From contig URZO01000001.1 in assembly GCA_900552465.1 (NCBI GenBank), forward strand, positions 62,001 to 126,000: a stretch of 64,000 nucleotides of DNA. Reading direction: 5' to 3'. The stretch's first letter is position 1, and every line of letters begins with the position of its first letter. A program made the translations under genes and the position numbers. Under the pieces are notes generated by a model. It ran no database searches and had not been told where the DNA came from. It worked only from the letters and a program-made list of their open reading frames with translations. This DNA is from an uncultured Parabacteroides sp. (GTDB taxonomy: Bacteria; Bacteroidota; Bacteroidia; Bacteroidales; Tannerellaceae). This document shows, in pieces, positions 53,680 through 61,758 of the stretch.

Positions 53680-54615
53680 TTACTTTCCTAATCGTTGTTC
53701 GATGTCTTCCACCAGACTACTTGCACCGATACGGAACAGGTCTTTATTCAGCCAGTCGTTGCCTAAGACCTCCTTCACGAGCGTGTAGTAGCGGACAGCA
53801 TCTTCTGCCGTGCGGACACCGCCTGATACTTTGATGCCGACACGTTTTCCTGTGATGGAATGGTACTTTTTCAGTACTTGGCACATCGTATAAACGGCTT
53901 CCGGGGTTGCGCCGGGATAACCTTTACCTGTTGATGTTTTAATAAAATCAGCGCCGGAATAGAGGGCGAGGATTGCAGCTTTCCGGATGCTTTCCGGAGC
54001 TACGAGGGCGCCGGTTTCGAGGATTACTTTCAGCTTGGAGTCGCGGCAGCTTTCTTTGATTTCCTGGATCTCTTCGGCAATCTCTTCGTAGTTCTCTTCC
54101 ATGAAGTAACCCAGATTCATCACTACGTCGATTTCATCAGCTCCCTGCATGACTGCCATTGCGGTCTCGGCAATCTTTATTTCCATAAATGTCTGGGATG
54201 AGGGGAATCCTCCGGCGACGGATGCAATCTTCACGTCCTGGGCTGCGAGCGCTTGCTTGACCGTTTCTACGAATAGGGGATAAGTACAGATGGCAGCTAC
54301 GTTGGGAACGTCCGGGCGAGTGCCTTCAAAGTCGTTTACCTTGTCCACCAGTTTCCAGATGCTTTCTTTCGTGTCGATGCTGGTGAGGGAAGTTAGGTCG
54401 ATGAAACCGTGTATCTGCTTCAGTACGTCCGGCGTGAAGTTCTCTTTTCCATGCTTTTCGAGCACTGCTTTTACCCGTTTGGCTACCTCTTCGGGCGAGC
54501 CGGCTGGTTCAAACTTGGCAAAGGCCTGCTGATATTTGTCGGTGTGGAGATGTTCGGTGTCTTCATCGTGGTGATGATGTCCGCATCCACATTCATGATC
54601 GTGTTCGTGTGCCAT
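53680..54615 (-). CDS. deoC: Deoxyribose-phosphate aldolase with His/Cys-rich N-terminal extension
   Basis: 311 aa. The C-terminal ~240 residues form a DeoC/FbaB aldolase: IDLTSLTSIDTKESI, VAAICTYPLFVETVKQ, VASVAGGFPSSQTF, DEIDVVMNLG, KVILETGAL, and the Schiff-base lysine region ADFIKTSTGKGYPGATPEAV. It cleaves deoxyribose-5-phosphate to glyceraldehyde-3-phosphate and acetaldehyde. The first ~28 residues (HEHDHECGCGHHHHDEDTEHLH) are an unusual metal-binding-type stretch not seen in classical DeoC. It is the last gene of the uvrC-dtd-mazG-deoC run, 3 bp from its neighbour. Confidence 0.95.
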   Translation of the reverse strand: MAHEHDHECGCGHHHHDEDTEHLHTDKYQQAFAKFEPAGSPEEVAKRVKAVLEKHGKENFTPDVLKQIHGFIDLTSLTSIDTKESIWKLVDKVNDFEGTRPDVPNVAAICTYPLFVETVKQALAAQDVKIASVAGGFPSSQTFMEIKIAETAMAVMQGADEIDVVMNLGYFMEENYEEIAEEIQEIKESCRDSKLKVILETGALVAPESIRKAAILALYSGADFIKTSTGKGYPGATPEAVYTMCQVLKKYHSITGKRVGIKVSGGVRTAEDAVRYYTLVKEVLGNDWLNKDLFRIGASSLVEDIEQRLGK

Positions 54616-54618
54616 ATC

Positions 54619-54951
54619 TTATAGTTTTTTATTGTTTATATGTCGTTCTTTATCGCGGTCGGTCTTCTTCTGCAGGTTCTTTTCGAAAGCGGCAGTCAGA
54701 TCGACGCCTGTCTGGTTGGCAAGGCAGAGCAATACCCATAAAACATCCGCCATTTCATCGCCTAAATCACGGTGTTTATCGCTTTCCTTAAAGGACTGTT
54801 CGCCGTAAGTACGGGCCATGATGCGCGCCAGTTCTCCGACCTCTTCCGTCAGGATTGTCATATTCGTCAGTTCGTTGAAGTAGCGGACACCATACGTTTT
54901 GATCCAGCTGTCCACTTGCTCCTGTGCCTGTTTAAGCGTAACTTCTGCCAT
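54619..54951 (-). CDS. MazG-like nucleotide pyrophosphohydrolase
   Basis: 110 aa from the ATG at 54951 (1 bp after the dtd stop). The MazG-type fold is recognised by EEVGELARIMARTYGEQSF and GDEMADVLWVLLCLANQTGVDL, in which E-x-x-E and E-x-x-D bind Mg2+. Such proteins hydrolyse non-canonical or excess NTP/dNTP to NMP. Being in an operon with uvrC, dtd and deoC, it fits a nucleotide/tRNA quality-control theme, but that is inference. Confidence 0.88.
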   Translation of the reverse strand: MAEVTLKQAQEQVDSWIKTYGVRYFNELTNMTILTEEVGELARIMARTYGEQSFKESDKHRDLGDEMADVLWVLLCLANQTGVDLTAAFEKNLQKKTDRDKERHINNKKL

Positions 54952-54952
54952 A

Positions 54953-55405
54953 TTATTCTTTGTTTTGTGAGTCGATCCAGATCGTGACAGGGCCATCGTT
55001 GAGCAGTTCCACTTTCATATCGGCGCCGAATGTTCCTGTCTGTACCTCTTTGCCGATTTGCAGGCCCATTTCCGCGCAGAAGGCTTCGTACATCGGAATT
55101 GCTATGTCCGGCTTGGAGGCATGGATGTAGGAGGGACGGTTTCCCTTCTTGGTGGAGGCATGCAGCGTGAACTGGCTGACCACCATTACTTCGCCTTCCG
55201 TTTCGATTACGGAACGGTTCATAACGCCGTTTTCATCGTCAAAAATACGCAGGTTGGCAACCTTCTTGCACAACCATTCGATGTCTTCCCGAGTGTCGCG
55301 GTCTTCAACGCCGACCAGCACAAGCAGCCCTTTTCCTATTTTAGACTTCAATTGCCCGTCTATGGTGACCGAGGCGTGCTGTACCCGTTGTATCAATGTT
55401 CTCAT
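54953..55405 (-). CDS. dtd: D-aminoacyl-tRNA deacylase
   Basis: 150 aa, the usual length. Full DTD signature: RTLIQRVQHASVTIDG at the start, GLLVLVGVEDRD, VVSQFTLHASTKKGNRPSYIHA (catalytic SQFTL region) and the NDGPVTIWID end with Gly-Pro motif. It removes D-amino acids mischarged to tRNA. It is 4 bp after uvrC and 1 bp before mazG. Confidence 0.97.
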   Translation of the reverse strand: MRTLIQRVQHASVTIDGQLKSKIGKGLLVLVGVEDRDTREDIEWLCKKVANLRIFDDENGVMNRSVIETEGEVMVVSQFTLHASTKKGNRPSYIHASKPDIAIPMYEAFCAEMGLQIGKEVQTGTFGADMKVELLNDGPVTIWIDSQNKE

Positions 55406-55409
55406 ATCT

Positions 55410-57215
55410 TTATTTTAAACCATTTATTAAAGCATTTGTTTTGGCTTCCCCGATTACTGCCTTCAGTTCGTCGAAGCTGGCTTCTCGTATTCGCTTTACG
55501 CTCTTAAAGTGGCGTAAAAGTAATACTTTTGTCTTTTCTCCGATCCCTTTTATGGCGTCTAATTCCGATTTTGTCTGGTTCTTGCTTCGCTTGTCCTTGT
55601 GGAAAGTGATGGCGAAACGGTGAACTTCGTCCTGCATCTGGGTGAAGAATTTGAACATGAAACTTTGTATCGGCATACCGATAGTTTCGGGGGGGAAGCC
55701 GAAAAGCAGTTCCGACGTCCGGTGCTTGCCGTCTTTTGCAAGGCCGGCAATTGGGATGTCGAGGTGGAGTTCGTCCTGAATAACTTCGCGTACTACTTCC
55801 ATTTGCCCCTTTCCACCGTCCGTAATGATCAGGTCGGGCAGGGGAGATTCCTCGTCTATGGCACGTTGGTAGCGGCGGCGTACGACCTCTTTCATGGAGG
55901 CGTAATCGTCCGGACCGACAACTGTCTTGATGTTGTATTTCCGGTAATCTTTCTTCGATGGTTTCGCCATTTTGAATACAACGCACGCGGCCACCGCATC
56001 GCTCCCTTGAATGTTTGAATTGTCGAAACACTCGATATGTGCGGGTAGTTTAGGCAGATGCAAGGTGTCTTGAATCTCTTTCAGAAGGCGCGTGCTGCGT
56101 TGTTCCGGATTCAGCTTTTCCGCCTGTTTCAGTTTGTCTACCTTGTATTGCTTTACGTTCATCTCGGAAAGCTCGACCAGTTTTTTCTTGTCTCCGCGCT
56201 GGGGCACTGTGATCGTCACGTTTTCCAGCTCTATATCTAACGGAAAAGGAATAATGATTTCGCGTGCCGTACTCTTGAAGCGGTTGCGCATTTCGATAAT
56301 GCCCAGACTGAGGAGGTCTTCTTTCGATTCATCCAAACGCTTCTTGTATTCAAAAGTGTAGGCTTGGACGATGGCTCCGTTCCCAATATGCATATAGTTG
56401 ATATAAGCGGAGTTCTCGTTTTCAGCCAGCGAGAATACGTCTATATTGTGAAGCATTGGTGTGACGACTGTCGATTTGGCGCGGTAATTCTCGATGACTT
56501 CGTACTTTTCTTTAATCTTTTGCGCTTCCTCGAACCGTAATTCTCCGGCAAGGATTTGCATCTGTTCGTAGAGATGCTTGCTTATTTGTGAAATATTTCC
56601 GCGCAGTATCTCTTTTATTTCGGAGATGTTTTGTTGGTATTCTTCCAATGTCTGCAATCCTTCGCATGGCCCTTTACACCGTTTGATGTGATATTCCAAG
56701 CAAACTTTATAGCGTCCTTCGGCGATGGATTCGGGGGTAAGAGGATATTTGCAGGTTCGTAACGGATATAAATCTTTCAGCATTTGCAGCATAACCTTTG
56801 CTGTGTACACGGAAGGATAGGGTCCGTAATAGCGCGAGCCGTCCCGAACGATATTCCTTGTTTGGAATACGCGCGGGAAATATTCGTTCTTGACAACAAT
56901 GGACGGATATGTCTTGTCGTCTTTCAACAGCACGTTATATCGGGGACGATATTGTTTGATCAGATTGTTCTCTAAAAGGAGAGCGTCTTCTTCGGAGTCG
57001 ACAACGATGTATTTTATGTCTCGTATCTGCTTGACAAGAACGCGTGTCTTGTTGCTGTCGTGTTCCTTGTTGAAATAGGAGGAGACGCGGCGCTTCAGGT
57101 TCTTTGCCTTGCCTACATAAATGATCGTACCTTTATCGTCGAAATACTGGTAGCAGCCCGGCGATTCAGGGATGATGGAAAGTATAGTTTTTATATGTTC
57201 CTCGGTTGCGCTCAT
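55410..57215 (-). CDS. uvrC: UvrABC excinuclease subunit C
   Basis: 601 aa. N-terminal GIY-YIG endonuclease (PGCYQYFDDKGTIIYVGKAKNLKRRVSSYF), UVR domain (~200-240), UvrC RNase H-like nuclease (IECFDNSNIQGSDAVAACVVF, KGQMEVVREVI), and C-terminal helix-hairpin-helix (DAIKGIGEKTKVLLLRHF). It makes the dual incision in nucleotide excision repair. It is the first gene of a tight four-gene operon with dtd, mazG-like and deoC. Confidence 0.98.
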   Translation of the reverse strand: MSATEEHIKTILSIIPESPGCYQYFDDKGTIIYVGKAKNLKRRVSSYFNKEHDSNKTRVLVKQIRDIKYIVVDSEEDALLLENNLIKQYRPRYNVLLKDDKTYPSIVVKNEYFPRVFQTRNIVRDGSRYYGPYPSVYTAKVMLQMLKDLYPLRTCKYPLTPESIAEGRYKVCLEYHIKRCKGPCEGLQTLEEYQQNISEIKEILRGNISQISKHLYEQMQILAGELRFEEAQKIKEKYEVIENYRAKSTVVTPMLHNIDVFSLAENENSAYINYMHIGNGAIVQAYTFEYKKRLDESKEDLLSLGIIEMRNRFKSTAREIIIPFPLDIELENVTITVPQRGDKKKLVELSEMNVKQYKVDKLKQAEKLNPEQRSTRLLKEIQDTLHLPKLPAHIECFDNSNIQGSDAVAACVVFKMAKPSKKDYRKYNIKTVVGPDDYASMKEVVRRRYQRAIDEESPLPDLIITDGGKGQMEVVREVIQDELHLDIPIAGLAKDGKHRTSELLFGFPPETIGMPIQSFMFKFFTQMQDEVHRFAITFHKDKRSKNQTKSELDAIKGIGEKTKVLLLRHFKSVKRIREASFDELKAVIGEAKTNALINGLK

Positions 57216-57276
57216 TCTCTTTTATGTATGTTTCTGTCCTATTTCCAGTGTTTTACGCTATTCTTATTAAAGTAAA

Positions 57277-57292
57277 TGTTTCACGTGGAACA
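57277..57292. other. parS-like ParB-binding site
   Basis: TGTTTCACGTGGAACA differs by one base from the near-universal chromosomal parS palindrome TGTTTCACGTGAAACA. It lies between uvrC and mnmG. As parS sites cluster near the replication origin in most bacteria, this suggests an origin-proximal position. No parAB, dnaA or DnaA-box cluster was seen here. Confidence 0.75.
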
Positions 57293-57300
57293 TTCTGCCT

Positions 57301-59178
57301 TTAGCGACCAAGCATCACCAATAGGATGTTTATGTCGCTTGGCGAGATGCCCGGAATACGGCTTGCCTGGGCAATGGTGTCCGGGTCTATCCGTGTCAGC
57401 TTCTGGCGGGCTTCCGTCGATAAAGACTGGATAGAATTATAATCGAATTTACCTTTGATATGGATATTCTCCAAACGGCTGATCTTGTCAGCGATGATCT
57501 GCTCGCGTCGGATATAGCCACTATATTTGATCAGGATTTCTGCCGCTTCGATAATCTCCTCTTTGCGTGAAACCGGAACTTTGTCCAAAACCTCGCGGAA
57601 AGCCGGAACAAGTTCAGCCATATTTTCCAGCGTGACTTGCGGACGCGGAATTAATTCGATCAGCTTGCAGCCGTGTGAAAGGGGAGTCGTGCCCAATGCC
57701 TCCAAACCGCTGTTTATGTATTGCGGCTTGATGGAATAGTTTTCGGCAAAGGAGATGATCGCATCCCGGCTTGCTCTTTTCTCTGTGAGCAGGTCGTAAC
57801 GGTCTTGTTTTGCCAAACCGATCTTGTATGCTTTTTCCGTCAGGCGCATATCTGCATCATCCTGGCGAAGCAAGATGCGGTATTCGGCACGTGAGGTAAA
57901 CATACGGTAAGGCTCGTCTACGCCTTTTGTGACGAGGTCGTCTATCAATACGCCGATGTAGGCTTCGTCGCGGCCTAATATGAACGGTTCGCCACCATGA
58001 CAATTGATGTGCGCGTTGATGCCGGCGATCAGGCCTTGTCCGCCTGCTTCCTCATATCCGGTCGTCCCGTTGATCTGTCCGGCGAAGAACAGGTTATGGA
58101 TTTGTTTTGTTTCCAGATTATGCTGTAGCTGTGTCGGGTCGAAGAAGTCATATTCGATGGCATATCCCGGGCGGTAAATCTGTATGTCGCGAAATGCCGG
58201 TATTTGTTGCAGGGCACGCAACTGAATATCGAGGGGCAGGGAAGAGGAGAAGCCGTTCAGGTAATATTCCTGCGTCGTTTCGCCTTCCGGCTCCAGGAAA
58301 AGCTGATGCTGGGGTTTGTCTGCAAACGTGACGATCTTTGTCTCGATGCTGGGGCAATAGCGCGGGCCGATGCTTTGAATCTGTCCGTTGTAGAGCGGAG
58401 AGTCGGGGAGGCCCTGGCGCAAAACCTCGTGACAGGCCTCATTGGTGAATGTTGTCCAACAACTGAGCTGTTTCAAAACACGGTGCGAAGTGCCCATATA
58501 GGAGAACTTGTGGAAGTCGTTTTCCCCCGGCTGTTCCGCCATTTCATCGAAGTGGACGCTTCGTGCATCGATGCGCACGGGTGTCCCTGTCTTCATCCGT
58601 TCGGATTTGATGCCTAACGAAACCAATTGCTCGGTCAGTCCGGTTGCTGCCGGTTCGGCTATACGGCCGCCGCGCAACTGTGTACGTCCGATATGAAGCA
58701 GGCCATTGAGGAAAGTTCCGTTTGTGAGCACTACGCTTTTGGCACGGAACTCGACGTCCATATAGGTTTTTACGCCGCATACCGTGTCTCCATCGAGCAA
58801 AAGTTCGCGCACGGTATCCTGCCAGATATAAAGGTTCGGTAGGTTTTCGAGTATTCCTCGCCAGCATTCGATAAAGCGGGCGCGGTCGCTTTGCGAGCGC
58901 GGGCTCCACATGGCCGGCCCTTTGCTCTTATTCAGCATACGGAACTGGATGGCTGTATGATCCGTCACAATTCCCATATAACCGCCTAAAGCGTCGATTT
59001 CACGGACGATCTGCCCCTTGGCTATACCACCAACCGCCGGATTGCAGCTCATCTGCGCAATCTTGTTCATATCCATTGTTATGAGAAGTGTCTTCGAACC
59101 CAGGTTGGCTGCAGCCGCTGCGGCTTCACAGCCTGCGTGTCCGGCACCTACCACGATCACATCGTAATTGAAAGTCAT
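57301..59178 (-). CDS. mnmG: tRNA uridine-5-carboxymethylaminomethyl modification enzyme MnmG (GidA)
   Basis: 625 aa from the ATG at 59178, chosen because the predicted -7 element at 59202 would leave an upstream ATG (59226) outside the transcript. FAD-binding N-terminal GAGHAGCEAAAAAA, MSCNPAVGGIAKGQIVREIDALGG, GRIAEPAATGL and the C-terminal helical domain (DYNSIQSLSTEARQKLTRIDPDTIAQASRIPGISPSDI). With MnmE it modifies the wobble U34 of several tRNAs. It lies beside a parS-like site. Confidence 0.98.
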   Translation of the reverse strand: MTFNYDVIVVGAGHAGCEAAAAAANLGSKTLLITMDMNKIAQMSCNPAVGGIAKGQIVREIDALGGYMGIVTDHTAIQFRMLNKSKGPAMWSPRSQSDRARFIECWRGILENLPNLYIWQDTVRELLLDGDTVCGVKTYMDVEFRAKSVVLTNGTFLNGLLHIGRTQLRGGRIAEPAATGLTEQLVSLGIKSERMKTGTPVRIDARSVHFDEMAEQPGENDFHKFSYMGTSHRVLKQLSCWTTFTNEACHEVLRQGLPDSPLYNGQIQSIGPRYCPSIETKIVTFADKPQHQLFLEPEGETTQEYYLNGFSSSLPLDIQLRALQQIPAFRDIQIYRPGYAIEYDFFDPTQLQHNLETKQIHNLFFAGQINGTTGYEEAGGQGLIAGINAHINCHGGEPFILGRDEAYIGVLIDDLVTKGVDEPYRMFTSRAEYRILLRQDDADMRLTEKAYKIGLAKQDRYDLLTEKRASRDAIISFAENYSIKPQYINSGLEALGTTPLSHGCKLIELIPRPQVTLENMAELVPAFREVLDKVPVSRKEEIIEAAEILIKYSGYIRREQIIADKISRLENIHIKGKFDYNSIQSLSTEARQKLTRIDPDTIAQASRIPGISPSDINILLVMLGR

Positions 59179-59201
59179 TGTCCTAATTATCTTTGTTTTT
59201 G

Positions 59202-59209
59202 CAAAGATA
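59202..59209 (-). promoter_or_regulatory. Predicted -7 element for mnmG
   Basis: CAAAGATA reads TATCTTTG on the minus strand (TAnnTTTG), 24 bp upstream of the ATG at 59178. Confidence 0.5.
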
Positions 59210-59244
59210 GTGCAAATCGAATGCATTTTGTATGGGTTTTTGGT

Positions 59245-59252
59245 TATATTTG
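59245..59252 (+). promoter_or_regulatory. Predicted -7 element for the PH-like gene
   Basis: TATATTTG fits TAnnTTTG, about 40 bp upstream of the ATG at 59293. Confidence 0.45.
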
Positions 59253-59292
59253 TAAATCTTGGAATATCTAGTAATACCTAAAGAATGACATT

Positions 59293-59790
59293 ATGGAAGC
59301 CCGGATCTCTTCTTCGACAATGGATAATACCAACAAGATAAAAACATCTGTCACGCTTTTTCTCTTGTATGGCGTTTGCTTGTTCCCGGCCTACTATGGA
59401 GATCTGTATGCATTGCTTGGCATCTTTGCTTTTAGCACCCTCCTCTCTTTTACTACTTGGGGCTTTATGCCGAAACGTTTTATCGTGGATGGGGAAAAGC
59501 TAACAATCGACACGCCCTTCCGGAAATATTATATCCGCATCGAAGAGATCATTTCGGCACGGGCAGTAGACCAATCGGATTTAGGAGTAGGGATCCGTTC
59601 GTTCGGCTCCAGCTGGTTGTTTGGTTATCTTGGATATTTCTCTTTTACCACTATCGGACATGTGAAGGTCTTTGCCCGTCGTTCCAATAACTGTATTCTG
59701 ATTACGACCTCCGGTCGTGGAAACTTTATCATCGCCCCCGACGATCCGGAATTTATCAATTACCTGAATCGGGCAATCTTATGGCGATAA
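59293..59790 (+). CDS. Small membrane protein with a PH-like (bPH) domain
   Basis: 165 aa. Two N-terminal hydrophobic segments (~20-33 VTLFLLYGVCLFPA, ~38-58 LYALLGIFAFSTLLSF) and a C-terminal ~100-residue beta-rich domain (FIVDGEKLTIDTPFRKYYIRIEEIISARAVDQSD..., FARRSNNCILITTSGRGNFIIAPDDPEFINYLNRAI) like bacterial PH domains. Function unknown; similar proteins are often signal or membrane-associated. An alternative ATG lies at 59320. It is first in a plus-strand run with two other envelope genes. Confidence 0.72.
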   Translation: MEARISSSTMDNTNKIKTSVTLFLLYGVCLFPAYYGDLYALLGIFAFSTLLSFTTWGFMPKRFIVDGEKLTIDTPFRKYYIRIEEIISARAVDQSDLGVGIRSFGSSWLFGYLGYFSFTTIGHVKVFARRSNNCILITTSGRGNFIIAPDDPEFINYLNRAILWR

Positions 59791-59874
59791 GGATAGGATC
59801 GGAGAATTAAGGCTTCGGGTGCAGCGTTTGATCTGTCTTAAGCATCATAATAATATAACTTTAAGAAGATTGTT

Positions 59875-60534
59875 ATGAAAAAGTATGTGCTTTTATTAGG
59901 GCTGTTGATACAAACGCTGTCGTTGTTTGCACAGGAGGCATCCATTAGAAAGTCGATATTCTCTGTCCATGTAGGTCCTTCCTGGTATTTGGGAGAAATG
60001 ATCGGGATCACTAACAACTCAGAAACCTATCGCAATGATTTGAGAAATGGGGTTGCCTGGGATGTTAACTACTACTATTTGGGAGATAAATATATCTTCA
60101 ATTCTTTTAAGCTGGCTCCCGGTCTCGTCTATCAGGGCGGACGATACAAAAACACGCATGACGAAGGCTCCGATAAAATCCTGATGCATTATATAGCACC
60201 GCAGATCGCTCTGTTCTACGTAAAGCAGAAATACAATCTGTCTTTGTCAACAGGTGTGGGATATCAATCATACAAAGATAAAAGCTTCGTATACGATAAG
60301 CCCCGCAATGTTTCGATGAACAAGTTGGCATATAACATGTCGGCAGGCGGTGAATATCTTTTCTCCCCGCGTATGGGATTATCAGCCAAGCTCAATTGGA
60401 TCGTGACTTCTTCGGAAAGCTATTCGGTCAGATATCATGGTCAGAAATGGCAGGTCGAATCTCCGGAATTGAATGGCGGTGGCGGATGCTTTTCCCAATT
60501 ATCGTTGTTATTCGGTATGAATTTTCACTTTTAA
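59875..60534 (+). CDS. Putative outer-membrane beta-barrel protein
   Basis: 219 aa with a signal peptide (LLLGLLIQTLSLFAQ). The body shows about eight amphipathic strands with aromatic residues at strand ends (FSVHVGPSWYLGEM, AWDVNYYYLGDKYIF, FKLAPGLVYQGG, MHYIAPQIALFYVK, NLSLSTGVGYQSYK, AYNMSAGGEYLFS, MGLSAKLNWIVTSS) and ends in a terminal F (LLFGMNFHF), typical of OmpA-like or PorT-like barrels. No specific family is recognised. Confidence 0.72.
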   Translation: MKKYVLLLGLLIQTLSLFAQEASIRKSIFSVHVGPSWYLGEMIGITNNSETYRNDLRNGVAWDVNYYYLGDKYIFNSFKLAPGLVYQGGRYKNTHDEGSDKILMHYIAPQIALFYVKQKYNLSLSTGVGYQSYKDKSFVYDKPRNVSMNKLAYNMSAGGEYLFSPRMGLSAKLNWIVTSSESYSVRYHGQKWQVESPELNGGGGCFSQLSLLFGMNFHF

Positions 60535-60546
60535 TCAGATACAGTT

Positions 60547-60969
60547 ATGAGACATATATTATTCCTTTGTTTGATGTTTTTCTGCATAGCGTGTGAAGAA
60601 AATGAATCGGTCGACCCAACTCTTATGCCCGACGCTACTGCGACCGGTGCGAATACATTCGGTTGCCTGGTAGATGGCTGGGTGTATGTGAGTGGGCGTT
60701 GGGGTTTGCCGGCAGCGGAGTATACCCAGTTGGAAGATAGTACCGGCATGCAGATATCTGCACAAGTAGGTTTCGGTTCATATCTCCGTTTTACTATTGC
60801 TAACCCCAAACAGGGCGAAACGCTTCCTTATACGGATGTATCATTTGATAATCAAAGAGTAGGGAATGGAAAGGTCCATATTTCCCGTATGTCCGACGGA
60901 ATATTCAGCGGCACTTTTGAGGGAGACCGTATTACGAAAGGACGTTTCGACCTGAAGTATAAAGAATAA
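60547..60969 (+). CDS. DUF6252-like lipoprotein
   Basis: 140 aa with a lipoprotein signal (LCLMFFCIAC, Cys16). The pattern PDATATGANTFGCLVDGWVYVSG is the hallmark of DUF6252-type Bacteroidota lipoproteins; the rest is a small beta-domain (FRFTIANPKQGETLPYTDVSFDN, GTFEGDRITKGRFDLKY). Function unknown. It is 12 bp downstream of the barrel gene and probably cotranscribed. Confidence 0.78.
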   Translation: MRHILFLCLMFFCIACEENESVDPTLMPDATATGANTFGCLVDGWVYVSGRWGLPAAEYTQLEDSTGMQISAQVGFGSYLRFTIANPKQGETLPYTDVSFDNQRVGNGKVHISRMSDGIFSGTFEGDRITKGRFDLKYKE

Positions 60970-60991
60970 ACGGGGAAATCCGCGTGTAAGG

Positions 60992-61747
60992 TTATAACTG
61001 CTTTAGGACTTCCAGCACATAGTTGCGCCGTTGCCGGGAGATGCTGACCGTCGAACCGTCTTTCATCCGGATATAGCCGCCGTCCGTTTTGATGAAACTT
61101 CTGATTTCATCCAGGTTGATTAGGTGTGACTGGTGGACGCGAAGGAAGTTGTAGGGCGTTAATAGTTCGTCAAATTCCTTGAGCGTTTTGGAGACGATCA
61201 GTTTTTCTCCGGAATTCAGGTAGAAGGTCGTGTAATTGCTATCCGATTCGCAGCGGATGATGGAACCAATCTCCACAAACTCTATTTTATCGGCTACGGA
61301 TAAAGCTATTTTCTTCTGTTTATCCAGTGCCCGGACGTTCTGTAACAGGTTTTGCATCCGCTTGTTTTCCTGCTTCCGGAGAACGACCTGTGTGGCTTTG
61401 TCGACGGCATGGACCAGCTCTTCCGGGTCGATCGGCTTCAGGAGGTAATCAAGCGCGCTGAAACGGATGGCCTGGATTGCATAGCTGTCGTAGGCTGTGG
61501 TGAAGATCACCTCAAAAGGAATATCCGGCAGGTTTTCCAGCAGGGTAAAACCGGTATCATCCCCCAGCCGGATATCCAGAAAAAGGATATCCGGTTTTGC
61601 TTCGGGGAGGATGCTACGGGCTTCGGTCACGGAACTGCAGATCGCCGAAATCCTGATCTGCGGACAATGGGTTTCAACCATACGGAGCAGGTTTTCCCTA
61701 TTTCCCTGTTCGTCTTCAACGATTGCTGCAGTTATTTTCGTTTCCAT
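60992..61747 (-). CDS. LytTR-family response regulator
   Basis: 251 aa from the ATG at 61747. REC domain (~4-120) with VEDEQGN, phospho-acceptor Asp in DILFLDIRLGDDTGF, and YLLKPIDPEEL, then a LytTR DNA-binding domain (~150-251; KKIALSVADKIEFVEIGSIIRCESDSNYTTFYL, FLRVHQSHLINLDEIRSFIKTDGGYIRM, VSISRQRRNYVLEVL). It is 11 bp downstream of the partner sensor kinase gene. It should act as an autoregulated transcription factor. Confidence 0.96.
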   Translation of the reverse strand: METKITAAIVEDEQGNRENLLRMVETHCPQIRISAICSSVTEARSILPEAKPDILFLDIRLGDDTGFTLLENLPDIPFEVIFTTAYDSYAIQAIRFSALDYLLKPIDPEELVHAVDKATQVVLRKQENKRMQNLLQNVRALDKQKKIALSVADKIEFVEIGSIIRCESDSNYTTFYLNSGEKLIVSKTLKEFDELLTPYNFLRVHQSHLINLDEIRSFIKTDGGYIRMKDGSTVSISRQRRNYVLEVLKQL

Positions 61748-61758
61748 ATTTCGTCTTG

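Noticed and set aside
58723..58760. Second sigma-54 promoter (TTGGCACGGAACTCG) inside mnmG
   Set aside because: The -12 TTGC is absent and the position is inside a coding region.
59179..59226. Upstream start of mnmG at 59226
   Set aside because: The predicted -7 element (59202-59209) lies inside that extension, and the FAD motif needs only the ATG at 59178.
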